NCBI GenBank assembly: GCA_002698425.1
Contig: NZXU01000111.1
Coordinates: 46,100 to 110,099 of the forward strand
Length of the DNA: 64,000 nucleotides
Direction: 5' to 3'
Source: Ahrensia sp.
Lineage (GTDB): Bacteria; Pseudomonadota; Alphaproteobacteria; Rhizobiales; Rhizobiaceae
Shown here: positions 21,869 to 29,799 of the stretch, in pieces
How positions within the stretch are numbered: position 1 is the stretch's first letter
How the letters are laid out: the number at the start of each line of letters is the position of its first letter
The notes under the pieces: model-generated
Databases searched by the model: none
The model's input: only the letters and a program-made list of their open reading frames with translations
Told to the model about the DNA's origin: nothing
Position numbers and translations under genes: made by a program

Positions 21869-22069
21869 ATGTTCACGCTTTTTCTCGCAGCCTATCTCCT
21901 CACGGCGCCGACGCTGATGGGGATCATCGTTATCGCCCTGCTGACGGTCGACATGATTTCGGCGCAATACATCATCTACGCCGCTGTCGCCGGCGCGGTA
22001 ATCGCGCTTCCGGTGGCTTGGCTGATCGGCCGCAAACTCGAACATATCTTCGACAGCAAACGCGCCTGA
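21869..22069 (+). CDS. Small two-TM membrane protein
   Basis: A 66-residue protein with two hydrophobic helices, LFLAAYLLTAPTLMGIIVIA and YIIYAAVAGAVIALPVAWL, and a short charged tail. It resembles a widespread Rhizobiales family sometimes mislabelled CTP synthetase; nothing supports that activity. The start at 21869 follows GGGGG by eight bases; an ATG at 21848 would add seven residues. An FNR-like promoter lies directly upstream, suggesting induction at low oxygen. Function is unknown. Confidence 0.7.
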   Translation: MFTLFLAAYLLTAPTLMGIIVIALLTVDMISAQYIIYAAVAGAVIALPVAWLIGRKLEHIFDSKRA

Positions 22070-22253
22070 CAGCTTTCTGGAAGCAGTTGTGAACGGTGTC
22101 GCCGCGCGGTTGATTTTGCCGCGCGGATACGGCATCGATTGGCCACCTTTCAGCGCATTCGGCATCCGGTCTTTCGCTCTGCTGTGAGCAGGGTGACGGG
22201 TCTGCCTGTCGGATGCGCAAGAACAGCCAACCACTCAACATTTCGAGGTTCTC

Positions 22254-22508
22254 ATGAGCGATCCCGCAAGCGAAGTCACTGTAGCAGCAGCCGAATTGCG
22301 GCAATTGGTCGAGCGGGTCGAGCGGCTCGAGGAAGAAAAGGCCACGATCCAGAACGACATCAAGGAAGTGATGGCCGAGGCCAAGGGCCGGGGCTACGAC
22401 ACCAAGGCGTTGCGCGCGATCATCCGGCTTCGCAAGAAGGATCCTAACGAGATCCAGGAGGAGGAAGCAGTCCTCGACCTCTACAAGAACGCGCTGGGCA
22501 TGGCCTGA
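22254..22508 (+). CDS. gapR: GapR-family (DUF2312) chromosome-structuring protein
   Basis: An 84-residue DUF2312 protein. In Caulobacter GapR clamps overtwisted AT-rich DNA ahead of replication and transcription and aids topoisomerases. The first helix (about 12-45) is a charged coiled coil, [19 protein letters not shown], followed by [20 protein letters not shown], the conserved DNA-contact block, and a short C-terminal helix. The length matches the family. The upstream 184 bases contain a repeated CCGCGCGG (22102-22109 and 22119-22126) able to form a stem. A strong bidirectional terminator follows. Confidence 0.93.
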   Translation: MSDPASEVTVAAAELRQLVERVERLEEEKATIQNDIKEVMAEAKGRGYDTKALRAIIRLRKKDPNEIQEEEAVLDLYKNALGMA

Positions 22509-22530
22509 GCGAAGGTATTGTCCGGACATG

Positions 22531-22564
22531 AAAAAGCCCGGCGGTGCGAACCGCCGGGCTTTTT
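22531..22564. terminator. Bidirectional terminator between gapR and the heme monooxygenase
   Basis: A 14-bp stem AAAAAGCCCGGCGG/CCGCCGGGCTTTTT with loop TGCGAA. The A and T runs at its feet give an intrinsic terminator on both strands, serving gapR on the plus strand and the monooxygenase gene on the minus strand. Confidence 0.92.
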
Positions 22565-22591
22565 GCTTTGAGGCAAGAAGGTCGGGCCGGA

Positions 22592-22906
22592 TTAGCTGTC
22601 GACGACCGACTGAAAGCCTTCGAACTGCGGATGGCCGGCGTACATGCCCTTGTTCGTTCCGGCATTCTTGTGCGCGTCGCGGAAATTCTGCGATTTCGTC
22701 CAGTCGACGAAGTTATCGTGGCTCTCCCAGATCGTGTGGGAGGCATAGAGCGTTGTCTTCGATTCCTCGTCGAAGGCGCCTTTCAACAGGTGAAACGACT
22801 GGAAGCCCGCCATGTCTGCGAGGCTTGAATTGCGGTTGCGCCAGACATTCTCGAATGCCTCTTCGTGACCCTCGTTGACCCGGAAACGGTTCATCGCGAC
22901 ATACAT
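22592..22906 (-). CDS. IsdG/HmuQ-like heme-degrading monooxygenase
   Basis: A 104-residue antibiotic-biosynthesis-monooxygenase fold protein. The heme-degrading subgroup is marked by the Asn-Trp-His triad: Asn6 (VAMNRF), Trp69 (FVDWTKS) and His79 (RDAHKN), with the same spacing as IsdG. Such enzymes, including HmuQ of Bradyrhizobium, open heme and free the iron in the cytoplasm. It lies at the end of the tonB-exb arm of the heme island on the same strand, 53 bases beyond tonB, and ends at a shared terminator. Residue pattern and context agree; activity is inferred. Confidence 0.87.
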   Translation of the reverse strand: MYVAMNRFRVNEGHEEAFENVWRNRNSSLADMAGFQSFHLLKGAFDEESKTTLYASHTIWESHDNFVDWTKSQNFRDAHKNAGTNKGMYAGHPQFEGFQSVVDS

Positions 22907-22959
22907 TGTGGTTTTTCCTTTCTGTGTTTGATTGTTCTACCGCATCGAGGACGGGCGCG

Positions 22960-24288
22960 TCAGCGCCTGACCTCGACCGGGATGACGAATTGCCGCTGCG
23001 CGCCCGCGGGCGGCGGCGGAAACGGCGCGGATCGGCGGATATGGTCGAGTGCCGCGCTATCGACGGCGCCCGAACCGGAACTGGAGGCAAGGCGGACGCT
23101 GGCAAGCCCGCCGCTCGAGGAGATCGAGAAACGAATCCTTGCGACTCCACGGCCGCCGGCCCGTTTCTGGCGCGTTCGCCGGATCTTCGCATAGACCTTG
23201 CCGGGATAATTCGATGCGCTCGCATTGCCGGCTCTTGACGCCTTGCCCCCGCTTTGGCCGCCGCCGGTCTTCGCCTTGGCCTTTTCTCGCCCGGACGCGT
23301 CGCCGGCGCGGGCGTTGCGGTCGGCATTGCCGCGCGCGACATTGGCGACCTGCTGTTTTTTGGCAGGTTTCTTCTTCTCGGCGGTTTGCCTTTCGCGGGC
23401 TTCCGCCCGGTTGCGCCCGTCTTGCGGCTGCGGCGGACGGGCGATGGGCACCGGGATCGGGCGCTCTTCGGGTTCCGCCTCGATGGTCTCGGCGGCGTGG
23501 GCCGGCGTCAGCGCGGCGGTTTCGACCGGCTTGACGGCGGGGGCGGCCTCGACCTGCGGTTGAGCCGGGGCGGGTTCCGGCGTGACAGAAGCGGATTCCA
23601 TTCGGGCCGCCGGAGCAGGCGGTGTGGGCGCTTGCGGCGTCTCCTGCTCGGCGGCGGTTCCCTCCGCTGTCGTGACCGCTGCCATTTCACGGCGCTCGAT
23701 GACCTCCGCGGTGGACGTAGCGGTTTGCGGCAGCGCCGGCGCTGCCTCGGAGAGCGCCGCTTGCGGCGGCGAGATGGATTGCGGTGTCGCGGGCGTCGCG
23801 TGTGCGCTCTTTTCCGTCGCGCTGCTCGGCGGCACCGGCGAGGGTTCCGTCCGCGAAATATCTGCGGGTTGCGTTAGCCTTTCCGTTGATCGCGCCAAGG
23901 GAGCCGGCGTCACGTCGGCGCGGGCGATTTCGACCGGCTTCGATGGGCTGGGAGCGACGGCAGGCTTGGCGGCGGCCGCCTTTTCCGGCGCGGCTTTGGC
24001 GCTTTGGTCGGTGTGTGCCGGCTTGTGCGTATCCGGCGACGGCCTTGCAAGAGGCTCGGCGACCGGTTCGGTGGTTTTAGCGGGCGATACTTCCGCGGGC
24101 TGCGCAGCGCTGCTTCCGGCCAGAAGATCCTCGAAGGAGGAGCCGAGCGCTGCGATCTCGGCCGTCGCACCGCCCTCGATCTCGACTTTCGGACCGGCGG
24201 GCGTCATCGCTGTCGCTGCCGCGAAATGCACGCCGAGGGAGGCGGCGATCGCGATCGAAATTCGCAGATTTCGCCGTGACGCCATCAT
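22960..24288 (-). CDS. tonB: TonB-family energy-transducing protein
   Basis: A 442-residue protein with one N-terminal membrane helix (ISIAIAASLGVHFAAATAM, with the His in the helix as in TonB), a very long Pro/Ala/Glu-rich periplasmic spacer (about 40-340), a basic segment of Lys/Arg/Gly, and a C-terminal TonB domain: YPGKVYAKIRRTRQKRAGG, GVARIRFSISSSGGL, and FPPPPAGAQRQFVIPVEVRR. It transmits proton-motive force to the heme receptor. The spacer is longer than in E. coli TonB (239 residues in total). It overlaps the end of the preceding exbD by four bases. Confidence 0.92.
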   Translation of the reverse strand: MMASRRNLRISIAIAASLGVHFAAATAMTPAGPKVEIEGGATAEIAALGSSFEDLLAGSSAAQPAEVSPAKTTEPVAEPLARPSPDTHKPAHTDQSAKAAPEKAAAAKPAVAPSPSKPVEIARADVTPAPLARSTERLTQPADISRTEPSPVPPSSATEKSAHATPATPQSISPPQAALSEAAPALPQTATSTAEVIERREMAAVTTAEGTAAEQETPQAPTPPAPAARMESASVTPEPAPAQPQVEAAPAVKPVETAALTPAHAAETIEAEPEERPIPVPIARPPQPQDGRNRAEARERQTAEKKKPAKKQQVANVARGNADRNARAGDASGREKAKAKTGGGQSGGKASRAGNASASNYPGKVYAKIRRTRQKRAGGRGVARIRFSISSSGGLASVRLASSSGSGAVDSAALDHIRRSAPFPPPPAGAQRQFVIPVEVRR

Positions 24289-24686
24289 TCAAGCCCTCGT
24301 TCCGTAACGACGAAGATGCGTTTCGCGCCGCTGCGGCGCAGCTCGTCAGCGATTTCCAGCAGCTTCGTTGCCGGCAGGTCGCGGTCGGGGACGAGGCGCA
24401 TGGCGCTCTCGCCGTTGTCCTCGCCCGCCTGGCTTCGGGCCACGGCATCGGCGGTGTCGATCGGCTCGCCGCGCCAGGTCGCGGTTCCATCCGCATGGAT
24501 CACCAGCGCATCCGGCGGTTCGCGGCCCTCCAGCCCGGCCGTGCGGACGAGTGTCAGGTCCTTGTCGAGCGGCGGCGCGAGCGTGCCGGCGATGAGGAAG
24601 AAGATTAGCATCAGGAAGACGATGTTGATGAGCGCGATCGTCGGTTCCGGCTTCCTGGCGGGCGGGGATGTGGCGGTGAGATGCAT
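24285..24686 (-). CDS. ExbD paralogue with Asn in place of the proton-carrying Asp
   Basis: A 133-residue ExbD/TolR-family protein: short cytoplasmic tail, one membrane helix (about 15-37, IALINIVFLMLIFFLIAGTL), and a periplasmic domain ending KRIFVVTERG. In ExbD the helix carries an essential Asp in the LIDV motif; here the matching residue is Asn21 (LINI). The normal Asp is present in the neighbouring ExbD. Asn versions occur, as I recall, in similar heme clusters of other alphaproteobacteria, so this is probably a designed partner rather than a decayed copy. It lies between the other exbD (10 bases) and tonB (4-base overlap). Confidence 0.88.
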   Translation of the reverse strand: MHLTATSPPARKPEPTIALINIVFLMLIFFLIAGTLAPPLDKDLTLVRTAGLEGREPPDALVIHADGTATWRGEPIDTADAVARSQAGEDNGESAMRLVPDRDLPATKLLEIADELRRSGAKRIFVVTERGLE

Positions 24687-24696
24687 GGCGCGCCCG

Positions 24697-25074
24697 TCAG
24701 CGAATGACCGTTACCGCGAAGCCCTGCGTGGCGCGCAGAGCTGAATAGACATCGATGAAGCGCTGCGAGACGGTCTTGTCGTCGAGCGACAGCAGGATCG
24801 TGTCGGCGCCGGTCTGCTTTTGCAGGTCGAGTGCGGCGGGCAGGCCGTCCAGCGTTAGTTCCTCGCCGTTGAGTACGATCCGGTCACCCTGGAGGCGCAG
24901 ATAGACCGGCGTCACCGGCTTGCCCGCCATGCCGCCACCCGCGGTCAGCTCGATCTCGCCGAACCGGGTGAATGTCGAGGACAGCATGAAAAAGAGCAGC
25001 AGCAGGAAGATGACATCGATCAGCGATGTCATCGAAAGAGGACTGCGCCGCCGCTCCGCGCCGTCAAGCCGCAT
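24697..25074 (-). CDS. exbD: Biopolymer transport protein ExbD
   Basis: A 125-residue ExbD with the canonical motif SLIDVIFLLLLFFML; Asp20 is the proton-pathway residue. The periplasmic domain covers about 40-125. The start at 25074 has GGAAGG seven bases upstream and overlaps the exbB stop by 11 bases; earlier in-frame starts add a basic extension that I think is not used. With ExbB and TonB it powers the heme receptor. A second, Asn-type ExbD follows directly. Confidence 0.9.
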   Translation of the reverse strand: MRLDGAERRRSPLSMTSLIDVIFLLLLFFMLSSTFTRFGEIELTAGGGMAGKPVTPVYLRLQGDRIVLNGEELTLDGLPAALDLQKQTGADTILLSLDDKTVSQRFIDVYSALRATQGFAVTVIR

Positions 25075-25780
25075 GGACGTGCCTTCCAGGCGCTTCATGT
25101 GCCGAGGCCGCCGCCAGCGCATGGCCCGGGCGAACCAGCGGCGCGGGATTGAGGACGATGGTCAATGCGCGTTCCAGCAGTTCGCTTTCGCGGGCGACGC
25201 GGCTTTCGAACCAGGTCAGAAGAAGGGATGTCGGCATGGCGACGGCAAGACCGACGGCCGTCGTCAGCAGCGCCACCCAGATGCCGCCGGCCAGCAGGGA
25301 CGGATCGACGCTGTTGCCGGCTTCCTGCAGCTTCTGGAAAGCCTGGATCATGCCGAGAACAGTGCCGAAGAGGCCGATCAGCGGGGAGACCTGGGCGATG
25401 GAATCGAGGGCGCGGAAGCCGGAGCGCAGCTTTGCCAGATAGGCGGTCGCGTCGACCCGCAGTCTTTCGGAAATAGCGTCGGAATCGCGCGGCGAGGCAT
25501 TGATGGCGGTGGCCATGGCCTGCCAGACGATACGCGCGGCGCCATTGCGCCGTTCGGCGAGATCGTTGAGCGCGATTCGCTGCCCGCCGGCGGTCCAGTG
25601 GGCGAGCGCCTTCTCGATGGTGCGGTGGCGTCCGACGCGGGCGGCGAAAAACTGCCAGATCTTCAGGATCACCAGCGTCAGCGAGATGACCGAAACCACA
25701 AGCAGGATGGTGACGACCGGCCCGCCAAGCGCGAGGAAGTCGAGTGTGCGCCGAAGCGTCTCTTCGATCATCGAGCTCAT
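25064..25780 (-). CDS. exbB: MotA/TolQ/ExbB proton channel family protein
   Basis: A 238-residue ExbB with three membrane helices: about 20-43 (GGPVVTILLVVSVISLTLVI), then the pair in SPLIGLFGTVLGMIQAFQKL and IWVALLTTAVGLAVAMP, which carries the family threonines and prolines lining the channel. It forms the pentameric stator around the ExbD helices in the inner membrane. It begins four bases inside the end of the upstream periplasmic-protein gene, so translation is coupled. The C-terminal tail is Ala/His-rich and not conserved. Confidence 0.93.
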   Translation of the reverse strand: MSSMIEETLRRTLDFLALGGPVVTILLVVSVISLTLVILKIWQFFAARVGRHRTIEKALAHWTAGGQRIALNDLAERRNGAARIVWQAMATAINASPRDSDAISERLRVDATAYLAKLRSGFRALDSIAQVSPLIGLFGTVLGMIQAFQKLQEAGNSVDPSLLAGGIWVALLTTAVGLAVAMPTSLLLTWFESRVARESELLERALTIVLNPAPLVRPGHALAAASAHEAPGRHVHAA

Positions 25781-26238
25781 CCGGCGATCTCCGCCTTCGT
25801 ACGGGTCGCCAGCGCCAGCCTGTCGATGCATTCCGTTCCGGCGAGGCCTTCGCCGTCGCAGGCGGCGACGCCGTTGATCAGGATGCGCCCGATGGCATCG
25901 CATCGGGTGTTGTCGAGGTCGAATTGGCGCACCCGGGTGCGGCCCTCGGGCAGCGACTGGAAGTCGAACAGCGTCAGCCGGTCGACGATCCCGTCGGTAT
26001 CGATCAACACGGTTTCGAAGGACAGCGACGAGAGGTCGGTTCCCAGCCGGTTCTCGGCAAGGAAGACGATGCGGCATGCATCGTCCTGCTGCTGCAAGGC
26101 GTTGAGTTCGAGAGAGAGTGACGGGGCCGGCGCTTCGTCCTGCGCGTAGGCCGGCCCCGCCGCCAGGGCAAGGACGCACGACAGGGTTCTCGCGGCCCTG
26201 ATAATCCTGTCGTGGGAGTGTCGTCCTGCCTGTTCCAT
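25777..26238 (-). CDS. Uncharacterised exported protein of the heme-uptake operon
   Basis: A 153-residue protein with a signal peptide: RIIRAARTLSCVLALAAGPAYAQ, cleavage likely after AYA. The mature part looks like an all-beta domain with FLAENRLGTDLSSLSFETV and SLPEGRTRVRQFDLDNTRC, and four mature cysteines (DDACRI, NTRCDA, AACDGE, GTECID) that could form two disulfides. I do not recognise a named family. Similar genes precede exbB in iron clusters of other alphaproteobacteria, as I recall. The start at 26238 follows GAGGAA; a GTG at 26250 is possible. It lies between the receptor and exbB, so a role at the periplasmic side of receptor energisation is plausible. Confidence 0.8.
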   Translation of the reverse strand: MEQAGRHSHDRIIRAARTLSCVLALAAGPAYAQDEAPAPSLSLELNALQQQDDACRIVFLAENRLGTDLSSLSFETVLIDTDGIVDRLTLFDFQSLPEGRTRVRQFDLDNTRCDAIGRILINGVAACDGEGLAGTECIDRLALATRTKAEIAG

Positions 26239-26246
26239 GGTGTTCC

Positions 26247-28310
26247 TCACATGCCGAAGGTTTTCGCCAGAGAGACCTTGAAGGTGCGGCCCTTCGCCGG
26301 GGCGGCGGGCTGCAGGTACTCCTGGTAGTTGGTGTCGAAGATGTTATCGACGCGTCCGGTCACCTCGAAGCCGGCCATGAAACCTGCCTGGGGTTTCCAG
26401 GTCGCGAAGATGTCGTGGACGTTGAAGGCCTGGAAGCGCAGTCCGGACGTGTCGGTGCCGGACGGAACGCGGCCCTGGCCGGCGACGAAGCGCGCATCCC
26501 AGCCGAAGCGGAGATTGTGGTCCGGCACCTTGCCGCCGATGGTGAAGGCGAGTTCATCCGGCGCGATATTGGCGAGCGACTCTCCGGTATCGGCGTTCTC
26601 GCCGCGGATCACCGATGCGGCGACGCTGGCGAACATGCGGTCGGCCTCGTAGGAGCCTTCCAGTTCGACGCCCCACAGATTCGCGGTCTGAAGGTTCTCG
26701 AAGTCATTGGACGCATTGCGGATGATCAGGTCATCGACGTGATTGTAGAAACCGGTGACCTTGTAGGCGAGCGCGTCATTCGTGGTGAAGACGTCGTTCA
26801 GGTCCTGTCCGAAGCCGATCTCGATCGACTTGGCGCGTTCCTTTTCCAGGAAGTTTTGCGAGTCGTCGCTGCCGAAATAGTCGAACTCCTCGTCTCCGGA
26901 GGGCAGGCGCTCGGTGTAAGCCAGAGATCCGAAGACCGAGAAACTGTCGGTCAGGTCGTAGAGGACGGCGATCTTCGGCGCATAGGCGATGCCGGACGTG
27001 TCGATATAGCCGGCCTGCTGGCTCGGCAGCGATGCGGCCGGCGAGAGTTCCGACCAGTCCATGCGCATGCCGCCGATGATCGTCAAACGGTCGTCCCAGA
27101 TGAACTCGTCCTGGGCGTAGATACCGGCACCGCTTTGATCATATTCCGGGTGGTTCGAGCCTGGTGTCGGATCGAGCCTGCGGCGCTCGTGATACTTCCC
27201 CTGCACGCCGACGGTCAGGTAATTCTCGTAGGTGTCGCCGATCCACTCGGAGGTGTTCTCGGTCTTGAACTCGTAATAGGTGTAGCCGACCGTTGCGTTG
27301 AGAAAGCCGTCGTCGGTCATCTCCTGCTTGGTGTAGGAAAGCGTCACGTCCAGATCGAGCCAGGGATTGTCGCTCGCGACGTCCGTGTATTTGATGGTCG
27401 CCGTCTGGTCCGAGGTCTCGCGATTGACCAGGGAACCCGCGATATAGGGATCGATGAAGGGCGCGCCGCCGGGTGCCTCGTTGGTCACGCCGTCATAGGT
27501 TGTTTGGCTGTAGGACATGCGCAGGGCGCGTTCATGCGCATCGTCGAAATAGTAGGTGCCCTTGGCGAGAAAGGACGGCACCTCGAGGTCAGTGCCGGGC
27601 AGTTCGCGGCCTTCGCCGGTGACGATTTCCTTGAAATCGGTGTAGTTGCCGGACAGGAGGAACTCGGCGTTCTCGCCCAGCCTCGCCGCCAGGATCGCCG
27701 ATCCCTTGTAGCCTTCCTGATTGCTGTCGCCGACCATCTTCAGGCGCAGCGCAGCCGTCTGGCCGTCTTCCAGGAAGTCGGAGGCGTCCTTGGTGGTGAA
27801 ATTGATGACGCCGCCGAGAACGCCCGATCCGTAAAGCGTGCCGGCCGCCGGGCCGCGCAGGACTTCCACGCGCTTGTAGAGCTCCATGTCCGACATGAAG
27901 CCGCCCATGCGGTAGGATTCGTAATATTTGGTCGCGCCGTCGACATTGATCTGGACGCGGCCTTCCTGGCTGGAGCCGACCGATTCAGGCCCGAAGCCGC
28001 GAATGGAGAAGTTCTGCCCGAGCATGTTGGAGGAGTTGCCGGTGGCGTTGACGCCCGGGATCTTCTCGGCGAGTTCCGAGGCGGTGTCGGGGATTTCCTC
28101 GTCGATGTCATCCTGTTCGATGACCGTGACCGCGGTCGGCGTGTCGGTCGCCACCTTCGGGCGGCCGAAGCCGAGGATCAGGCGCTGCAACAGGGTCGGC
28201 TGGCCCGCCGTTTCCGTGTCCTGCGCCATCGCCGGCCCCGAGGCCGCACACAAGGCGCACACAGCGGCGCTCCCCGCCAACAAAGCAAAATTACGTCCCA
28301 CCAGCCCCAT
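26247..28310 (-). CDS. hmuR: TonB-dependent heme/hemoglobin receptor
   Basis: A 687-residue outer-membrane receptor. After a signal peptide ending AMAQ, a short segment leads to TPTAVTVIEQDDIDEE and the plug domain, with NFSIRGFG, RVQINVDGA, RVEVLRGPAAGTLYGSGVLGGVINF. The 22-strand barrel follows, closing with RVDNIFDTNYQEYL and a C-terminal strand that ends TFGM, so the last aromatic is two residues from the end. The heme specificity is inferred from the adjacent hmuPSTUV genes and the receptor subfamily. AGGAGA precedes the start. An iron box lies about 86 bases upstream. Confidence 0.92.
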   Translation of the reverse strand: MGLVGRNFALLAGSAAVCALCAASGPAMAQDTETAGQPTLLQRLILGFGRPKVATDTPTAVTVIEQDDIDEEIPDTASELAEKIPGVNATGNSSNMLGQNFSIRGFGPESVGSSQEGRVQINVDGATKYYESYRMGGFMSDMELYKRVEVLRGPAAGTLYGSGVLGGVINFTTKDASDFLEDGQTAALRLKMVGDSNQEGYKGSAILAARLGENAEFLLSGNYTDFKEIVTGEGRELPGTDLEVPSFLAKGTYYFDDAHERALRMSYSQTTYDGVTNEAPGGAPFIDPYIAGSLVNRETSDQTATIKYTDVASDNPWLDLDVTLSYTKQEMTDDGFLNATVGYTYYEFKTENTSEWIGDTYENYLTVGVQGKYHERRRLDPTPGSNHPEYDQSGAGIYAQDEFIWDDRLTIIGGMRMDWSELSPAASLPSQQAGYIDTSGIAYAPKIAVLYDLTDSFSVFGSLAYTERLPSGDEEFDYFGSDDSQNFLEKERAKSIEIGFGQDLNDVFTTNDALAYKVTGFYNHVDDLIIRNASNDFENLQTANLWGVELEGSYEADRMFASVAASVIRGENADTGESLANIAPDELAFTIGGKVPDHNLRFGWDARFVAGQGRVPSGTDTSGLRFQAFNVHDIFATWKPQAGFMAGFEVTGRVDNIFDTNYQEYLQPAAPAKGRTFKVSLAKTFGM

Positions 28311-28395
28311 TTCATTCTCCTGTTCTTATGGGAAAGCGGCTGGCTGGCGGTTGGCTTGCTGGCCTTACATCGAGAGCGGATGGCCTTTTATAACT

Positions 28396-28410
28396 TGACA
28401 CATTCACTCA
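28396..28410. promoter_or_regulatory. RirA-type iron-responsive operator 1
   Basis: TGA-CACATTCAC-TCA, a perfect TGA-N9-TCA core of the rhizobial iron-responsive (IRO) box. It lies 86 bases before hmuR on the minus strand and about 110 bases before hmuP on the plus strand. RirA, an Fe-S repressor, binds such sites when iron is sufficient. Confidence 0.65.
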
Positions 28411-28433
28411 TGTATTGCATTCGATAAAAAACA

Positions 28434-28448
28434 TGATCACGAGAGTCA
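28434..28448. promoter_or_regulatory. RirA-type iron-responsive operator 2
   Basis: TGA-TCACGAGAG-TCA, a second perfect TGA-N9-TCA site 23 bases after the first. It is nearer to hmuP (73 bases from its start), so the two boxes may serve the two divergent promoters separately. Confidence 0.65.
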
Positions 28449-28521
28449 AGTTTGAAAATGACTCCCGTTTTGCCAAGCCAGCGAGAAGCCAGCCAGGCGT
28501 TCACCGTTCAAAAGATTGACG

Positions 28522-28719
28522 ATGACGAAAGAGCAGGAAAACAAGGTGCTTGGCGCAAACATGATGAAGGCGGACGAAAACACCGCGAAAATCGGCGGCA
28601 CCGCCGTCTATGAAAGCTCCGATCTGTTTCGGGGCGCCAGCGAAATCGGCATCGAGCATGACGGGGCGATCTATCGTTTGAAGATCACCCGCCAGGGCAA
28701 ACTTATCCTCAACAAGTGA
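28522..28719 (+). CDS. hmuP: HemP/HmuP family protein
   Basis: A 65-residue protein; the C-terminal half SDLFRGASEIGIEHDGAIYRLKITRQGKLILNK is the HemP/HmuP domain. In Bradyrhizobium HmuP is a co-activator needed with Irr for receptor expression; other members are simply found ahead of heme uptake genes. The ATG at 28522 is preferred; a TTG at 28516 is in frame. It is the first gene of the plus-strand arm; hmuS starts 11 bases after its stop. Both arms are probably iron-controlled through the two upstream boxes. Confidence 0.9.
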   Translation: MTKEQENKVLGANMMKADENTAKIGGTAVYESSDLFRGASEIGIEHDGAIYRLKITRQGKLILNK

Positions 28720-28730
28720 GACCGAAGCCG

Positions 28731-29789
28731 ATGACGATCGCAAATCCCCTGACGCCCGAAGACATCAGGTCCGCCCGCGCGGCCAACCCGAAAATCCGCG
28801 AGCGCGATCTGGCGCACAGCCTCGGTATATCCGAGGGAGAGTTCCTCGCCGCGTGGGAGGGCGAAGGCGTACGCCGAATCCGGCCCGACATGGATGCGCT
28901 GTTTTCCCGCCTGGCCGAGGTCGGCGAGGTCATGGCGCTGACCCGCAACGAGAATGCGGTGCATGAAAAAATCGGCGTCTATGAGGGTTACATCCCGCGT
29001 GAGCGCGTCGCGATGTTTCTCGGCGAGGGGATCAATCTGCGGCTGTTCCGCGCTCATTGGGTGCATGGTTTCGCCGTGGAGAAGGGCGACGGCGCCGATG
29101 TAAAGCGAAGCCTGCAATTCTTCGACGCGCATGGCGATGCGGTGCACAAGATCCATGCCCGTCCGGCCACGAACGTCCCGGCCTGGAACGCGCTGGTCGA
29201 CGCGTTGGCGATGCCTTCGGATGCCTCCGTTCCCGCCTTCACGCCGCCGGTCGTCAAGGCCGAGGTTGCCGATCCGAACGCCGAGCAGGTCGCGCAGCTG
29301 CGCGAGCGCTGGGCCTCCCTCGAAGACACGCATGATTTCCAGGGTCTCATCGCGCGGCTCGGTTTCAAGCGCCTGCAGGCGGTCCGCGCCGTTGGACCCG
29401 AATTCACCTGGCGCCTTGCCGACGACGCGATCGACGCGGTGTTCAACACGGCGGCCGCGGACGGAACGGTGATCATGGTTTTCGTGCGCAATCCGGGGTG
29501 TCTTCAGATCCATGCCGGGACGGTCGCCAACATCAAGCGGACCGGCGATTGGCTGAACGTCATGGACCCCGATTTCCACATGCATCTGAAAACCAGTGCG
29601 ATCTCAGAATGCTGGCTGATCAGCCGGCCGAGCAAGGATGGCGAAGTCGTTTCGGTCGAGGCTTATGACGAAAAGGGCGACCGCATCATTCTCATCAACG
29701 GTTTCTGGAAGGAGGGCGAAGCGAATGCGCCCGACTGGCAGAAGCTGGTGAAGGGCTTGCCGCGCCACGCTATCGCTCCGGCGGCCTAG
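28731..29789 (+). CDS. hmuS: Hemin-degrading factor HmuS
   Basis: A 352-residue cytoplasmic heme protein of the HmuS/HemS/ShuS family with two tandem repeats of the same fold (about 25-160 and 200-345). The heme-ligand region shows LRLFRAHWVHGFAVEK in the first repeat and the matching MHLKTSAISECWLISRPSKDG in the second. It takes heme from the HmuUV transporter and passes it on or degrades it. Length is normal. The IsdG-like enzyme at the other end of the island is a second degradation route. Confidence 0.94.
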   Translation: MTIANPLTPEDIRSARAANPKIRERDLAHSLGISEGEFLAAWEGEGVRRIRPDMDALFSRLAEVGEVMALTRNENAVHEKIGVYEGYIPRERVAMFLGEGINLRLFRAHWVHGFAVEKGDGADVKRSLQFFDAHGDAVHKIHARPATNVPAWNALVDALAMPSDASVPAFTPPVVKAEVADPNAEQVAQLRERWASLEDTHDFQGLIARLGFKRLQAVRAVGPEFTWRLADDAIDAVFNTAAADGTVIMVFVRNPGCLQIHAGTVANIKRTGDWLNVMDPDFHMHLKTSAISECWLISRPSKDGEVVSVEAYDEKGDRIILINGFWKEGEANAPDWQKLVKGLPRHAIAPAA

Positions 29790-29799
29790 GGAGTTTTCC

